A model generated the notes under the pieces. It saw only the letters and a program-made list of their open reading frames with translations. It did no database searches and was not told the origin of the DNA. The translations under genes were made by a program, and so were the position numbers. A stretch of 52,124 bases of DNA from an uncultured Erysipelotrichaceae bacterium (GTDB taxonomy: Bacteria; Bacillota_I; Bacilli_A; Erysipelotrichales; Erysipelotrichaceae), in NCBI GenBank assembly GCA_949289855.1, contig CASEPS010000007.1, forward strand, positions 1 through 52,124, written 5' to 3'. Below are positions 25,761 to 34,406 of the stretch, one piece after another. Position 1 is the first letter of the stretch, and each line of letters begins with the position of its first letter.

Positions 25761-27013
25761 GATTCTTCCTCCATAACCCTGAATGCCAAATCTCCATCCA
25801 GCCCTGCTAATTCTTTTGCCGTAATGATCATCCGTTCCATTTCACTTGGCATCATATTTGTCTTATGGATTGAACGCAGTACTTTGTCACCACATCTGAC
25901 TTGTACAAGTGCCTTTGTGACTGGTTTGCGGATACGGAAGAAGAATTCCACATTCTTCCCGCAGGAAGGATGCACAGATTGCGGGACAACATAACTCACA
26001 TTGTCGCCTGCACAAACACGGATGGTATTTTCCTCTTTCTTTCCATTCTTCAGATATTCCACAACCCCTTCTGCTGCCCGCTTTGCCTGCAAAGAGACAT
26101 AGTCCACAAGGTCATGGACATGAAGACCATTACCTGCCGCAAATATGCCTTCTGCTTCTGTCATATAGTTTTCATCGACATATGGTCCTTTAATAGATGG
26201 ATCAAGAGAAATACCTGCCTGTTCGGCAAGACTGTTTTCCGGAATGAGCCCGGTAGACAACAACAATGTATCAACATCATAGTATTGTTCACTACCAGCA
26301 ATCGGCTTCCTGTTTTCATCCACTTCCATGACTTCAATCTTTTCCAGTCGCTTCTTTCCAAAGACTTTTGTGACCGTATGGGAAAGGTAAAGCGGAATGT
26401 TGAAATCATAGAGACATTGCTGGAGGTTGCGGGGAAGACCACTGGAATATGGCATAATCTCCGCTACGCCAAGTACTTCCGCCCCTTCCAATACCATTCT
26501 TCTTGCCATGATGAGGCCAATGTCACCAGAACCAAGGATCCATACCCGCTTGCCTGGCATGAAGCCTTCGATATTGATGTACCGTTGTGCCTGTCCGGCA
26601 GTATAAATACCAGCTGGACGTGAACCGGCAATTTCTACTGCCCCTCTTGCCCTTTCATAACAGCCAACACAGAGAATGATGGCATCTGCTTCAATGGTTA
26701 CTTCACCTTCCTCACCATTCACATAAGTAACCTGTCTTTCTTTTGTAATACGGGTTACCATCGTATTGAGAAGGATGTCTACATGTAACTGCTCTGCTTT
26801 GCGGATATATCGTTCCGCATAAGCAGGACCGGATAATTGTTCATGGAAGGTCTGTAAGCCAAAACCATTATGAATACACTGTTCAAGAATACCCCCTGCT
26901 TCACCATCTTTTTCCAGGATACAGATGTCTTCTATGCCATGTTCTTTCAGGGTAACAGCAGCAGATAAACCAGCACTGCCACCACCGATGATTACAACCT
27001 GTTTATGTTTCAT
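25757..27013 (-). CDS. FAD-dependent pyridine-nucleotide oxidoreductase (GlpB-like partner)
   Basis: 418 residues. FAD-binding GGGSAGLSAAVTLKEHG sits at the N-terminus, with a second Rossmann motif LGSGDIGLIMARRM near residue 160 and a third FAD contact GIFAAGNGLHVHD near 285. There is no CxxxxC redox disulfide. It is cotranscribed with the upstream GlpA-like and downstream DUF1667 genes through 4-base overlaps. It likely passes electrons from the GlpA-like subunit to NAD(P) or a quinone. Confidence 0.88.
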   Translation of the reverse strand: MKHKQVVIIGGGSAGLSAAVTLKEHGIEDICILEKDGEAGGILEQCIHNGFGLQTFHEQLSGPAYAERYIRKAEQLHVDILLNTMVTRITKERQVTYVNGEEGEVTIEADAIILCVGCYERARGAVEIAGSRPAGIYTAGQAQRYINIEGFMPGKRVWILGSGDIGLIMARRMVLEGAEVLGVAEIMPYSSGLPRNLQQCLYDFNIPLYLSHTVTKVFGKKRLEKIEVMEVDENRKPIAGSEQYYDVDTLLLSTGLIPENSLAEQAGISLDPSIKGPYVDENYMTEAEGIFAAGNGLHVHDLVDYVSLQAKRAAEGVVEYLKNGKKEENTIRVCAGDNVSYVVPQSVHPSCGKNVEFFFRIRKPVTKALVQVRCGDKVLRSIHKTNMMPSEMERMIITAKELAGLDGDLAFRVMEEES

Positions 27014-28437
27014 CTGTTTTCTCCTTTCAATATTTCAGAAGTCCTTCCATCCAGTGTGACTTCTTCCAAAGGAATACCAAGTTCACGGGCAAGAATCTTT
27101 GCGACAAGTGGTTCACAGAAACCACCCTGGCATCTGCCCATACCCGGACGAACTCTTTTCTTGACACCTTTGATACTTCTTGCCCCACATAGCTGGTGAA
27201 TACAATCGACAATTTCGCCTTCTGAAATTACCTCACACCGGCAGATGATCTTTCCATACAATGGATTCTTTTGGATTGCGTCATTTCGCTCTTCTACTGA
27301 AAGTTCATCCATCACAAGTGGTCGTTTGCGTTTCAGAGTAAACGATTCTTTCTTTTGGGATGAAAATGTCTTTAACACAAAGTGTTCCATGACATATTGG
27401 GCTATGGCAGGTGCACTGGCAAGACCTGGTGATTCTATGCACGCAACATCAATGAAATGCTTTGCGTCAGGATATTCCTGAATCACAAAGTCATGCATGG
27501 TAGAAGATGGACGCAGTCCGGCAAAGTTACGGATGACCTTATGAAATGGTACATTTCGCATGGTTTTACCAATACCCGCCTTCACTTCCGATAAGCCTTC
27601 TGTTGTATGGTCTACATCATCTTTGTCACTGCAATAAGCACTATTCGGTCCAATCAATACATTCCCATAGACAGTTGGTACAGCAAGAATACCCTTTCCC
27701 TTGACACCAGGTACCGGGAAAATAATGGAATGTACAAAGTCTGTATTCTGATCGAGTACATAGTATTCGCCTTTTCTTGGCGTAATGTCATAGGGAACAT
27801 CATCCGAAACCATGGAAGCAATTTCCTTTGCATGTGTACCTGCACAACTGATGACCATCTTTGTTTCAAATGTGCCATTGTCTGTTTCTACAACATACAT
27901 GTCATCTTTCTTTACAATGTTTTTCACCGTTGTATCAAGATGGAGTTCTACACCATTGACCATCGCATTTTCCATAGCCGCAATGGCAACTTCCCATGGA
28001 TAGATGACAGCTGTCTCTGGAAAATATAAAAGACTTGTCACATTCTCACTGAGATTCTTCTCGCGCTTATGTGCTTCTTCATAAGACATTTCTTCAACGG
28101 CAATACCACGCCGCAATGCTCTGTCTTTCAATACAACCAGATGTTTTTCTTCCTCTTCTCCACATGCGGCAACATACGAACCAACGACCTTATAAAGACA
28201 ACCAAGGTCATCACACAGTTCTTTATAGATTCTCGCACCCTGCACATTCAGTTCTGCCTTCAGCGTACCATCTTCAGGGTCATAACCGGTATGGACAATG
28301 GCAGAATTTGCCATGGTTGCTCCATCCGCAACATCAGAACATCTTTCGACCACAGCCACCTGCAAATCATAGCAGGATAACTGCCGTGCAATCAGTGTAC
28401 CGGTAATACCAGCACCAATGATAATGACATCATACAT
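27010..28437 (-). CDS. GlpA-like FAD-dependent dehydrogenase with BFD-type [2Fe-2S] domain
   Basis: 475 residues. FAD-binding IIGAGITGTLIARQL leads into a DAO fold (HTGYDPEDGTLKAELN, GLRPSSTMHDFVI). The C-terminal BFD-like domain has CRCEV and CQGGFCEP cysteines. It resembles anaerobic glycerol-3-phosphate dehydrogenase or L-2-hydroxyglutarate oxidase-type enzymes. No glpK or glpF lies nearby, so glycerol use is not proven. The start at 28437 is set by GGGAGG 7 bases upstream; 14 further codons in frame are unlikely. Confidence 0.88.
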   Translation of the reverse strand: MYDVIIIGAGITGTLIARQLSCYDLQVAVVERCSDVADGATMANSAIVHTGYDPEDGTLKAELNVQGARIYKELCDDLGCLYKVVGSYVAACGEEEEKHLVVLKDRALRRGIAVEEMSYEEAHKREKNLSENVTSLLYFPETAVIYPWEVAIAAMENAMVNGVELHLDTTVKNIVKKDDMYVVETDNGTFETKMVISCAGTHAKEIASMVSDDVPYDITPRKGEYYVLDQNTDFVHSIIFPVPGVKGKGILAVPTVYGNVLIGPNSAYCSDKDDVDHTTEGLSEVKAGIGKTMRNVPFHKVIRNFAGLRPSSTMHDFVIQEYPDAKHFIDVACIESPGLASAPAIAQYVMEHFVLKTFSSQKKESFTLKRKRPLVMDELSVEERNDAIQKNPLYGKIICRCEVISEGEIVDCIHQLCGARSIKGVKKRVRPGMGRCQGGFCEPLVAKILARELGIPLEEVTLDGRTSEILKGENR

Positions 28438-28560
28438 GATTAACCTCCCTATAACCGGAATACCCGGAAACAAGACCAATTGAAAACTGTAAATGACTAA
28501 CTATTCTCTACCTGTATTATACGATAAAAACGAAAAATATGCAGAAAAGTACAATGCACA

Positions 28561-28612
28561 ACTTTTTCACAAAAAACCAAAAATTAACTTTTTCACAAAA
28601 AACCAAAAATTA
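28561..28612. repeat. Two perfect tandem copies of a 26-bp A/T-rich unit
   Basis: 28561-28586 and 28587-28612 are identical (unit begins ACTTTTTCACAAAA). Five bases of a third copy follow. The array lies directly upstream of the tRNA-Ser promoter. Confidence 0.9.
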
Positions 28613-28615
28613 ACT

Positions 28616-28643
28616 TTGCATTTTTGAAAGGATGTGCTAATAT
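28616..28643 (+). promoter_or_regulatory. Probable tRNA-Ser promoter
   Basis: TTGCAT, 16-bp spacer, TAATAT with an extended -10 TG two bases before. The predicted start near 28650 is 17 bases upstream of the tRNA. Confidence 0.55.
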
Positions 28644-28666
28644 AAACAAGCGCTGAGTAAAGCAAT

Positions 28667-28757
28667 GCAGGAATACCCAAGTGGTTGAAGGGGCAGGCTT
28701 GGAAAGCTTGTAGATCGGTAACACGGTGCCAGGGTTCAAATCCCTGTTCCTGCGCCA
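28667..28757 (+). tRNA. tRNA-Ser(GGA)
   Basis: 91 bases including an encoded CCA. The acceptor stem GCAGGAA/TTCCTGC with discriminator G, the anticodon loop TTGGAAA (anticodon GGA), a long class II variable arm and the TTCAAAT T-loop are all present. It reads UCC/UCU serine codons. It is monocistronic. Confidence 0.96.
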
Positions 28758-28765
28758 TGTATGTA

Positions 28766-28796
28766 AAAAGCCTTAAAATAAAGGCTTTTTCTTTTT
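28766..28796 (+). terminator. tRNA-Ser terminator
   Basis: Stem AAAAGCCTT/AAGGCTTTT with loop AAAATA, then TTTCTTTTT-like T-rich sequence, 8 bases after the tRNA. Confidence 0.85.
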
Positions 28797-28875
28797 CGTG
28801 ACACCAAAATGGCATCATTTTTAATTTTTACTGTTTGCTGTGGCGAAAATTGTCCGAAAAAAAGAACCCAGAGAC

Positions 28876-28939
28876 TAAAGTGGCACCATAGGGGTGCCAG
28901 CACTGTCAAGGTGCTGTCCTCCTTATGGGTACCACTTTA
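28876..28939. repeat. Long imperfect palindrome (64 bp)
   Basis: Arms of about 28 bases begin TAAAGTGG on each strand and end in AGCAC/GTGCT around the loop TGTCAAG. There are several mismatches and one bulge in the middle. There is no adjacent T-run, so it is a poor terminator. It lies between the tRNA terminator and the stop of the convergent DUF5808 gene. Confidence 0.75.
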
Positions 28940-28955
28940 CGTACATCCCCTATGC

Positions 28956-30296
28956 TTACTGGTTTTGAATTTCCAGATAGATTTGTTCCACTCCTTCTCC
29001 ATCATGTGTTCCAAAGAGATAATACTCTCCTTCACTTGTTTCTATGAGAAGATATGGACCAACCGTTGGATCAAGTATGACTTTCATTTTGTGATACTCA
29101 TCTGAGCCAAATGTTCCTTTACTGAGGTTTTCCATACCTGTGCCGACTTTTCTATGGAAGCCTTCTGGCAATTCATCCAGGATGGATACTTCTTTGATAT
29201 CGTCTATTGCAATTGCATAATCACTCATGCCTGCTTCCGCAGTAACCGTATTGTCCGTTACGGAAAGAACAATTTCCTGTTTCCCCATCTGTTCAAGGAA
29301 GATGCCGGTAAATGGCAATGCTGCTAGTATCAGTACTGTCAATCCTACAATTACCTTGCCAGCAGGATGTGCCAGGTTGAAACTGGAATTTGTACCTATG
29401 CGGGCATTGATGAGCAGACGGGAGTCATCCGGGTTGTAGTAGAGAATACCACCAATCCATTTGTCATCATCGTCCACATACCATGTATGCCCACTGTCTT
29501 TTGTGAGTTGTTCCTGTTGTTTACGTACATTGAGTTCTGTTTTCATTGCCATGACACAAAGGACAACGGTAACAACCACAAAGAGAATCATACCTATGGA
29601 AAACTGCATCATGGATATCCACATGGCAACAGAATACAGTGCACAACTGTATGCGGTTATCAGCCAGAGCTTTCCCCAGTTCTTTCTTCTCATCAGCGTA
29701 AGGGCATTGGTCAGATCTGTATTTTCATCTACCATTTCTGACTTGTACCGGTAAAGGTAACGATACCCTGCCCAGGAAGCTGCTGTCATAACGGTCATCA
29801 CAATCGTTGGCGCAAACAGGCTTTCATCAAAGAATAATGGAATGATGGAAATGACGATTGCCGGCACAAACAACCAAGGTGAAAGATTCTTCTCTTCCGT
29901 AAGATGAGAAATATTCACCTTTGCAACACGTGGCAATCCACTATGCCATCCTTTTTCCTGTTTGATTTTCTTCAACCTTCCATTACATAGCACATAAGGA
30001 ATTTGCGGTACTATGCAGACAAGATCAATCCAGATGAGCCAGATGGTGAAATACGCTGTAAAGTCCTGCACAAGAAATACCGTAAAGGCAAGCAGGAATA
30101 ACAGCAGACACGTGATTCTTTCTTCCTTTTTGAAACGGGCTAGACACAGCTGAACATCCGTGTCCTCACGCGCTTCATAAGGTAAAGTCACACCGATGAC
30201 AATATTCTTCTTGAACTTTGTCTCATTGACATTCATATAATACATCAGTGGTATCAGCCAGATCATACTGGCTGTCAATATCAGTTTTGTGATCAT
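28956..30296 (-). CDS. DUF1648/DUF5808-type membrane protein
   Basis: 446 residues with about nine to ten membrane segments. The PLMYYMNVN start is DUF1648-like. The cytoplasmic DDDDKWIGGILYYNPDDSRLLI motif near residue 300 is typical of DUF5808 (core WIGGILYYNPDD). A C-terminal PH-like segment (YLLIETSEGEYYLFGTHD) follows. Such proteins accompany YtrA-type GntR regulators, as here, where the start overlaps the gntR stop (ATGA). GGGAGG precedes the ATG at 30296. The role is probably in envelope stress or regulation and is not established. Confidence 0.8.
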   Translation of the reverse strand: MITKLILTASMIWLIPLMYYMNVNETKFKKNIVIGVTLPYEAREDTDVQLCLARFKKEERITCLLLFLLAFTVFLVQDFTAYFTIWLIWIDLVCIVPQIPYVLCNGRLKKIKQEKGWHSGLPRVAKVNISHLTEEKNLSPWLFVPAIVISIIPLFFDESLFAPTIVMTVMTAASWAGYRYLYRYKSEMVDENTDLTNALTLMRRKNWGKLWLITAYSCALYSVAMWISMMQFSIGMILFVVVTVVLCVMAMKTELNVRKQQEQLTKDSGHTWYVDDDDKWIGGILYYNPDDSRLLINARIGTNSSFNLAHPAGKVIVGLTVLILAALPFTGIFLEQMGKQEIVLSVTDNTVTAEAGMSDYAIAIDDIKEVSILDELPEGFHRKVGTGMENLSKGTFGSDEYHKMKVILDPTVGPYLLIETSEGEYYLFGTHDGEGVEQIYLEIQNQ

Positions 30297-30655
30297 ATTT
30301 CCTCCCTGTAGAGCTTTGTACAAAGTGCCTGCACTTCTTCTATCGTCTTACCTGATGCTTTTAATTCCAACACAGGCATTCTCAATGCCTGTATGGTCTT
30401 CTCAGAAACTGTCGTATTTGGATTTGCGACCACCGTCCCATTTCTTCTGTCCGTCAGGATATACCCTTCCTGCTTGAGCTGTGTATATGCCTTGGACACC
30501 GTCAACATATTCACACCACTTTCTTCCGCAAGGGCGCGAATAGATGGCAGTCTGTCTCCTTCTTTAAGCTTTCCAGAGGCAATACCAGCTACAATTTCAT
30601 TGCGTATCTGGGTATAAATCGGAATATCACTGCCAAAATCCAATGTCAGAAACAT
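30293..30655 (-). CDS. GntR-family transcription regulator, YtrA subfamily
   Basis: 120 residues. A winged helix-turn-helix (PIYTQIRNEIVAGIASG, LPSIRALAEESGVNMLTVSKAY) and a short C-terminal dimerisation helix instead of a ligand domain define the YtrA subfamily. AAGGAGG lies 9 bases before the ATG at 30655. The frame upstream is open but unsupported. It probably represses its own operon with the DUF5808 membrane protein and may affect the divergent acyltransferase operon. Confidence 0.92.
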   Translation of the reverse strand: MFLTLDFGSDIPIYTQIRNEIVAGIASGKLKEGDRLPSIRALAEESGVNMLTVSKAYTQLKQEGYILTDRRNGTVVANPNTTVSEKTIQALRMPVLELKASGKTIEEVQALCTKLYREEI

Positions 30656-30668
30656 CACTTTGTCCTCC

Positions 30669-30707
30669 TTGTTATACTCATCATAATACACACATAACAA
30701 TTGTCAA
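30669..30707 (-). promoter_or_regulatory. gntR promoter with overlapping dyad (candidate operator)
   Basis: Minus strand TTGACA (30707-30702), 16-bp spacer, TATGAT (30685-30680). The dyad TTGTTAT at 30669-30675 and ATAACAA at 30694-30700 (7-bp perfect arms, 18-bp gap) spans the spacer and -10. It is a good candidate for GntR autoregulation. Confidence 0.65.
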
Positions 30708-30729
30708 GCTGTCTCTACATACATTTTCG

Positions 30730-30738
30730 TGCTAAAGT
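30730..30738 (+). promoter_or_regulatory. Possible extended -10 of the acyltransferase operon
   Basis: TGCTAAAGT ends 7 bases before the ATG at 30746. This is the same geometry as the rhomboid gene. The TTAGG before the ATG is at best a weak ribosome site. Confidence 0.35.
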
Positions 30739-30745
30739 TATTAGG

Positions 30746-32038
30746 ATGAAAAACAGAAGACAAAATCACACGTGGTACAAACTGGACAACGCAGCCATCA
30801 TGATTCCTGCCACTACCCGTGGTGCCTCCACAAGAGTGTTCCGCATTGTTTGTGAATTGAAAGACAGCATCGATCCAGAAATATTACAGGAAGCACTGGA
30901 CAGAACCATCTGGGAATTCCCACACTTCAATGTAGTTCTGCGCAAAGGATTGTTCTGGTACTACCTGGACAGTACAAACCTCATGGCAAAAGTAAGCAAA
31001 GACGCGCTTCCTGCCTGTGCACCATTGTATATACCTGGCAGAAGGACTTTGTTATACAGGGTTGTGTATTTCAACCGCCGCATTTCTCTGGAAATGTATC
31101 ATGTGCTGGCAGATGGTACAGGTGCTTTTGTCTTTTTCAGAAGAATGATTGTCCATTATCTGGAGATGAAGTATGGCATCAGTGTAAATGAAACCATTGA
31201 AAAGAGTTCTCCTGAAGAAAAGACAGATGATGCCTTCCGGCATTTCTATGAAAATGCACAATTTGGCAGACAATTGAAATCACTCAGAAGTATGAAGGCT
31301 TTCCGCATCAAGGGAGAACCGGATGAAAACTTTGAAAACCATCTTGTGGAAGTGCGGGTATCTTCCAAAGCATTCATCTCCCTTGCCCACAACTATCATG
31401 TAACAGCAGGAGAACTTATGTGTGCCATGTATATACAATCACTGATCAAGGAAATGACAGTCCGTGACAGACAAACCCCTGTTGTCATCAGTGTACCTGT
31501 AAACTTAAGACAATACTTTCCAAGTGAAACAACCCGAAACTTCTTCAGTACCATCCGCATTACCTATAATGCGGCAATGTATGATGGAACACTTGAATCC
31601 ATTCTGACGTATGTTCATGAAGGCTTTGGTGAAACATTAGAGAAAGAAAGCATCCAGCAATCCATGAATGCCATGGCAGCCCTTGAATACAATCCTTTGC
31701 TAAGGGCAGTACCACTGCTTCTCAAGGACCCTATCATCGGTTCCTTTGCCCGGGCAGCAGAAAAAGGTATTAGTGGAACAGTATCCAACCTTGGACGCAT
31801 CACAATGCCTGAAGAATGTACACCATATATCGAACGGTTTGCGGCTTATATGTCAAAACCAGACTCACAACTATGTATTTGTTCCTATCAGGATGAAATG
31901 ATCTTTGGCTATTGTGATGGAAGACGTGATCACAATGTCATCCTGCAATTTGTGCGCATACTCATTTCCAATGGACTTGAAGTGACCATCACATCCAATG
32001 ACTACGATAACAGGGAGAGTGACCATGCAGTATTGTAA
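30746..32038 (+). CDS. Condensation/alcohol-acetyltransferase-like acyltransferase
   Basis: 430-residue CoA-dependent acyltransferase fold. The MYHVLADGTGAFVFF motif near residue 118 is the HxxxDG active site, with one His where peptide condensation domains often have two. GTVSNLGRITMP near the C-terminus matches the latch region, and VVISVPVNLRQYF is the NLR strand typical of the alcohol acetyltransferase/PapA5 branch. It heads a three-gene operon with a DUF6320 membrane protein and a NOTUM-like hydrolase. The group probably acylates and deacylates a lipid or glycan, which is an inference. Confidence 0.82.
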   Translation: MKNRRQNHTWYKLDNAAIMIPATTRGASTRVFRIVCELKDSIDPEILQEALDRTIWEFPHFNVVLRKGLFWYYLDSTNLMAKVSKDALPACAPLYIPGRRTLLYRVVYFNRRISLEMYHVLADGTGAFVFFRRMIVHYLEMKYGISVNETIEKSSPEEKTDDAFRHFYENAQFGRQLKSLRSMKAFRIKGEPDENFENHLVEVRVSSKAFISLAHNYHVTAGELMCAMYIQSLIKEMTVRDRQTPVVISVPVNLRQYFPSETTRNFFSTIRITYNAAMYDGTLESILTYVHEGFGETLEKESIQQSMNAMAALEYNPLLRAVPLLLKDPIIGSFARAAEKGISGTVSNLGRITMPEECTPYIERFAAYMSKPDSQLCICSYQDEMIFGYCDGRRDHNVILQFVRILISNGLEVTITSNDYDNRESDHAVL

Positions 32039-32678
32039 GAAATGTAATATCCATATCCGTGGAAACAAAGAGTGCTGTCCACTGTGTCTAGGAGAATTGA
32101 GCGGTACACCTGAAGACAGTGCCTTCCCGGTTCTTGAAGAAAGAAAAGTCAGCCGCTTCTCTTTATGGAAAAGTGCATTGTTTCTCTTCATTACCTTTGA
32201 AATCGTCATGTGTGCCTTATTGTATTTAACAACCTTTTCCTGGATTACCTATGCCATGTTACTGGGGGTATTTGCCATCTTTGATGTGTTGTTAATACTC
32301 TATTACCGCAGGAGTATCATCAAACTTGTGACCTATGAATTTTATGTATGCATGGCTCTGACCTTTTGCATTGCGGCTTTCACAGGACATATCGGTATTG
32401 TGACTGCCTGGGTATTGCCCATCGGCTTTACCCTTCTCATACCAGTCACCCTCCTCATCAACAGGCTCAATCACCTCTACCTCATCGACTATATGATTTA
32501 TCTCATCTTCGATGTACTCATGTCACTATTCCAGATTCTCTTCATCTTTCTGCATCTCAATCCATTCCCCGTCCCGGCAGTCATTTCTGTTTCACTGATG
32601 GCTGTCTTTGCGGCGGCACTCATCATTTTCCGCAGCGATGAATTGCGCAATGCGGGTTCCAAATATCTGCATATCTGA
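32025..32678 (+). CDS. DUF6320-type membrane protein with N-terminal zinc ribbon
   Basis: 217 residues. A short zinc ribbon (CKKCNIHIRG...CCPLC) at residues 4-22 is followed by a proline-containing linker and five to six membrane helices (about 45-210). The ATG at 32025 has GGGAG 8 bases upstream and overlaps the acyltransferase by 14 bases. The combination of ribbon and helices next to a condensation-like acyltransferase is recurrent in Bacillota, so a partner role in envelope acylation is likely. Confidence 0.8.
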   Translation: MQYCKKCNIHIRGNKECCPLCLGELSGTPEDSAFPVLEERKVSRFSLWKSALFLFITFEIVMCALLYLTTFSWITYAMLLGVFAIFDVLLILYYRRSIIKLVTYEFYVCMALTFCIAAFTGHIGIVTAWVLPIGFTLLIPVTLLINRLNHLYLIDYMIYLIFDVLMSLFQILFIFLHLNPFPVPAVISVSLMAVFAAALIIFRSDELRNAGSKYLHI

Positions 32679-32690
32679 CAAAGGAGACAT

Positions 32691-33881
32691 ATGGATAAAC
32701 ACAACATTTTCTCTTTTTCCAAAGAAGAACTATTAGAAAAGTCCAAGGACTTTCTTGAAAATGCGGCTGACAAACTGGATGAAAGGTTCTCAGAACGCAT
32801 TGGCGGTACAAAGTTTGAAGCACCACTACTGGAAGGTGAACCGGAATTGTATACATGGTACAGAATTCATCTGGAAGAAGGTTTATCAGCAGATGGCAGT
32901 GAATACCACATCTATATGCGCAAAGCAGAAAGCAATAAACTATGTATTTTTCTTTCTGGTGGAGGTCTTGCCTGGAATGCCTATACCGCTTCTCATCCGA
33001 TCACAACCGGCGCAATTCTGACATACCGGCCAAATTTCTATTACAGCAATCTTCGTCCGGTAACCGAACTGATGAATATCAATTCCGGCATCATGGAAAA
33101 CACGAAAAGAAACCCTTTCTATGACTATAACTTCATTGTCATCACCTATGCGACTGGTGACTTCCACATTGGCAATCATGACTACCATTACACAGATGAA
33201 GAAGGTAATGAAAAAGTACTGCACTTCCATGGTTATGCCAATTTCAAAGCAGCCATGCACAAGGCAAAGCAATACTTCCCCCATGCAGAAAAACTGTTAT
33301 TTGCCGGAGACTCCGCCGGAGGTTTTGCAGTACCTGCACTTGCGGAAGAAGTAGGAAATGAATGGTATGCGAATTGTGAAGACATCACCCTTTTGAGCGA
33401 TGCCTCCTTACTTGTCTATGACAACTGGCAACATACCATCTGTGACCTCTGGCATGCAAGACCCGAGATGTATGAAAACCTCTCCAGCAACAATCTTCCC
33501 CTTGCCTGGTATAAGAACCTGATGCTGAAATACCCGAAAAGGTTCCGTTATCTCTATTGTGGTTCAACGCATGACTATGTACTTTCTACCTATTACAGTT
33601 CGATTACAGACCATGTCTATAAAACAGATGAAGAAGTACAAAACATCTTCTATGAACAGCTTTCAGAAATGATCTTCACCCTGCTGGAAATCAATCCATC
33701 ATTTACGGTCATGATTCATGACATTCATAACCCTTTGACCCATGGTGGTACCATTCATACCGCAGTACGCAGAAACTGGTTTTATACCCCGGTAGACAAT
33801 ACAACCATAGCCAGATGGTTATCAGAAGCAGTGAATGGAAATGGATTGAATACAGGTCTTGAATTATTGCATCACAAATGA
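32691..33881 (+). CDS. NOTUM/pectinacetylesterase-like alpha/beta hydrolase
   Basis: 396 residues, no signal peptide. The oxyanion loop FLSGGGLAWNAY, the NPFYDYNFIVITYATGD segment, the nucleophile elbow FAGDSAGGFAVP and the C-terminal HDIHNPLTHGG (Asp/His) follow the order of the pectinacetylesterase/NOTUM carboxylesterase family. Those enzymes remove acyl groups from glycans or proteins. AAGGAGA precedes the ATG, 12 bases after the DUF6320 gene. Sitting beside an acyltransferase, it may reverse or trim that modification. Confidence 0.82.
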   Translation: MDKHNIFSFSKEELLEKSKDFLENAADKLDERFSERIGGTKFEAPLLEGEPELYTWYRIHLEEGLSADGSEYHIYMRKAESNKLCIFLSGGGLAWNAYTASHPITTGAILTYRPNFYYSNLRPVTELMNINSGIMENTKRNPFYDYNFIVITYATGDFHIGNHDYHYTDEEGNEKVLHFHGYANFKAAMHKAKQYFPHAEKLLFAGDSAGGFAVPALAEEVGNEWYANCEDITLLSDASLLVYDNWQHTICDLWHARPEMYENLSSNNLPLAWYKNLMLKYPKRFRYLYCGSTHDYVLSTYYSSITDHVYKTDEEVQNIFYEQLSEMIFTLLEINPSFTVMIHDIHNPLTHGGTIHTAVRRNWFYTPVDNTTIARWLSEAVNGNGLNTGLELLHHK

Positions 33882-34085
33882 AAGTATTGATAATTTCAAC
33901 TTTCAAAAGCAGAAATACTATATGCAATACTTGTGATTTTTTTGCTCAGTTTTGCTATAAAAAATAGTGGGATCGTACTGGAGAAACTTGTGAAGCCTTC
34001 CGTCATTTTATTAATGCTTTTTTATGAACAGAGTGAAGCAGAACTAACCCGCGTAAAAACATAACATGACCATTCATACCATGCT

Positions 34086-34406
34086 TTACAAATACAGAAT
34101 AAGGCCAATGACTTCCAACAATGCTAACAGAAAATGCATCACTGCAGATTGTACTTTACGAAGTACGAGTTCAATAATGCCAAAGAGTACAAGCACTGTG
34201 CCATTCATAAAAGCTGACATCAGGATGATTTCTTTTGAACCGGCACATAAACCAAACAAAGCACCGATAAGTAATGCACAAGAACCAGCTGTGTTATACA
34301 TTGCATAGAGCTTTGAACGCTTTCTGCTGCGTATACTCTGCAAAACACCTATTCCTGCTAACAGAATGGTCACAACAACATTGATCAATGGACAGATCAG
34401 ATTCAT
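34086..34406 (-). CDS. Small four-helix membrane protein of unknown function
   Basis: 106 residues, four hydrophobic segments separated by short basic loops (QSIRSRKRSK, RKVQS). No family recognised. It starts 4 bases inside the SDR stop (ATGA), so it belongs to the nucleosidase/radical SAM/SDR operon. No clear terminator was found in the 200 bases beyond it. Confidence 0.7.
   Translation of the reverse strand: MNLICPLINVVVTILLAGIGVLQSIRSRKRSKLYAMYNTAGSCALLIGALFGLCAGSKEIILMSAFMNGTVLVLFGIIELVLRKVQSAVMHFLLALLEVIGLILYL

Noticed and set aside
33882-34085. Possible gene or terminator in the 200-bp convergent gap
   Set aside because: Only weak AGTATT/AATACT pairing and an isolated T7 run are visible. 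I see no supported feature here.
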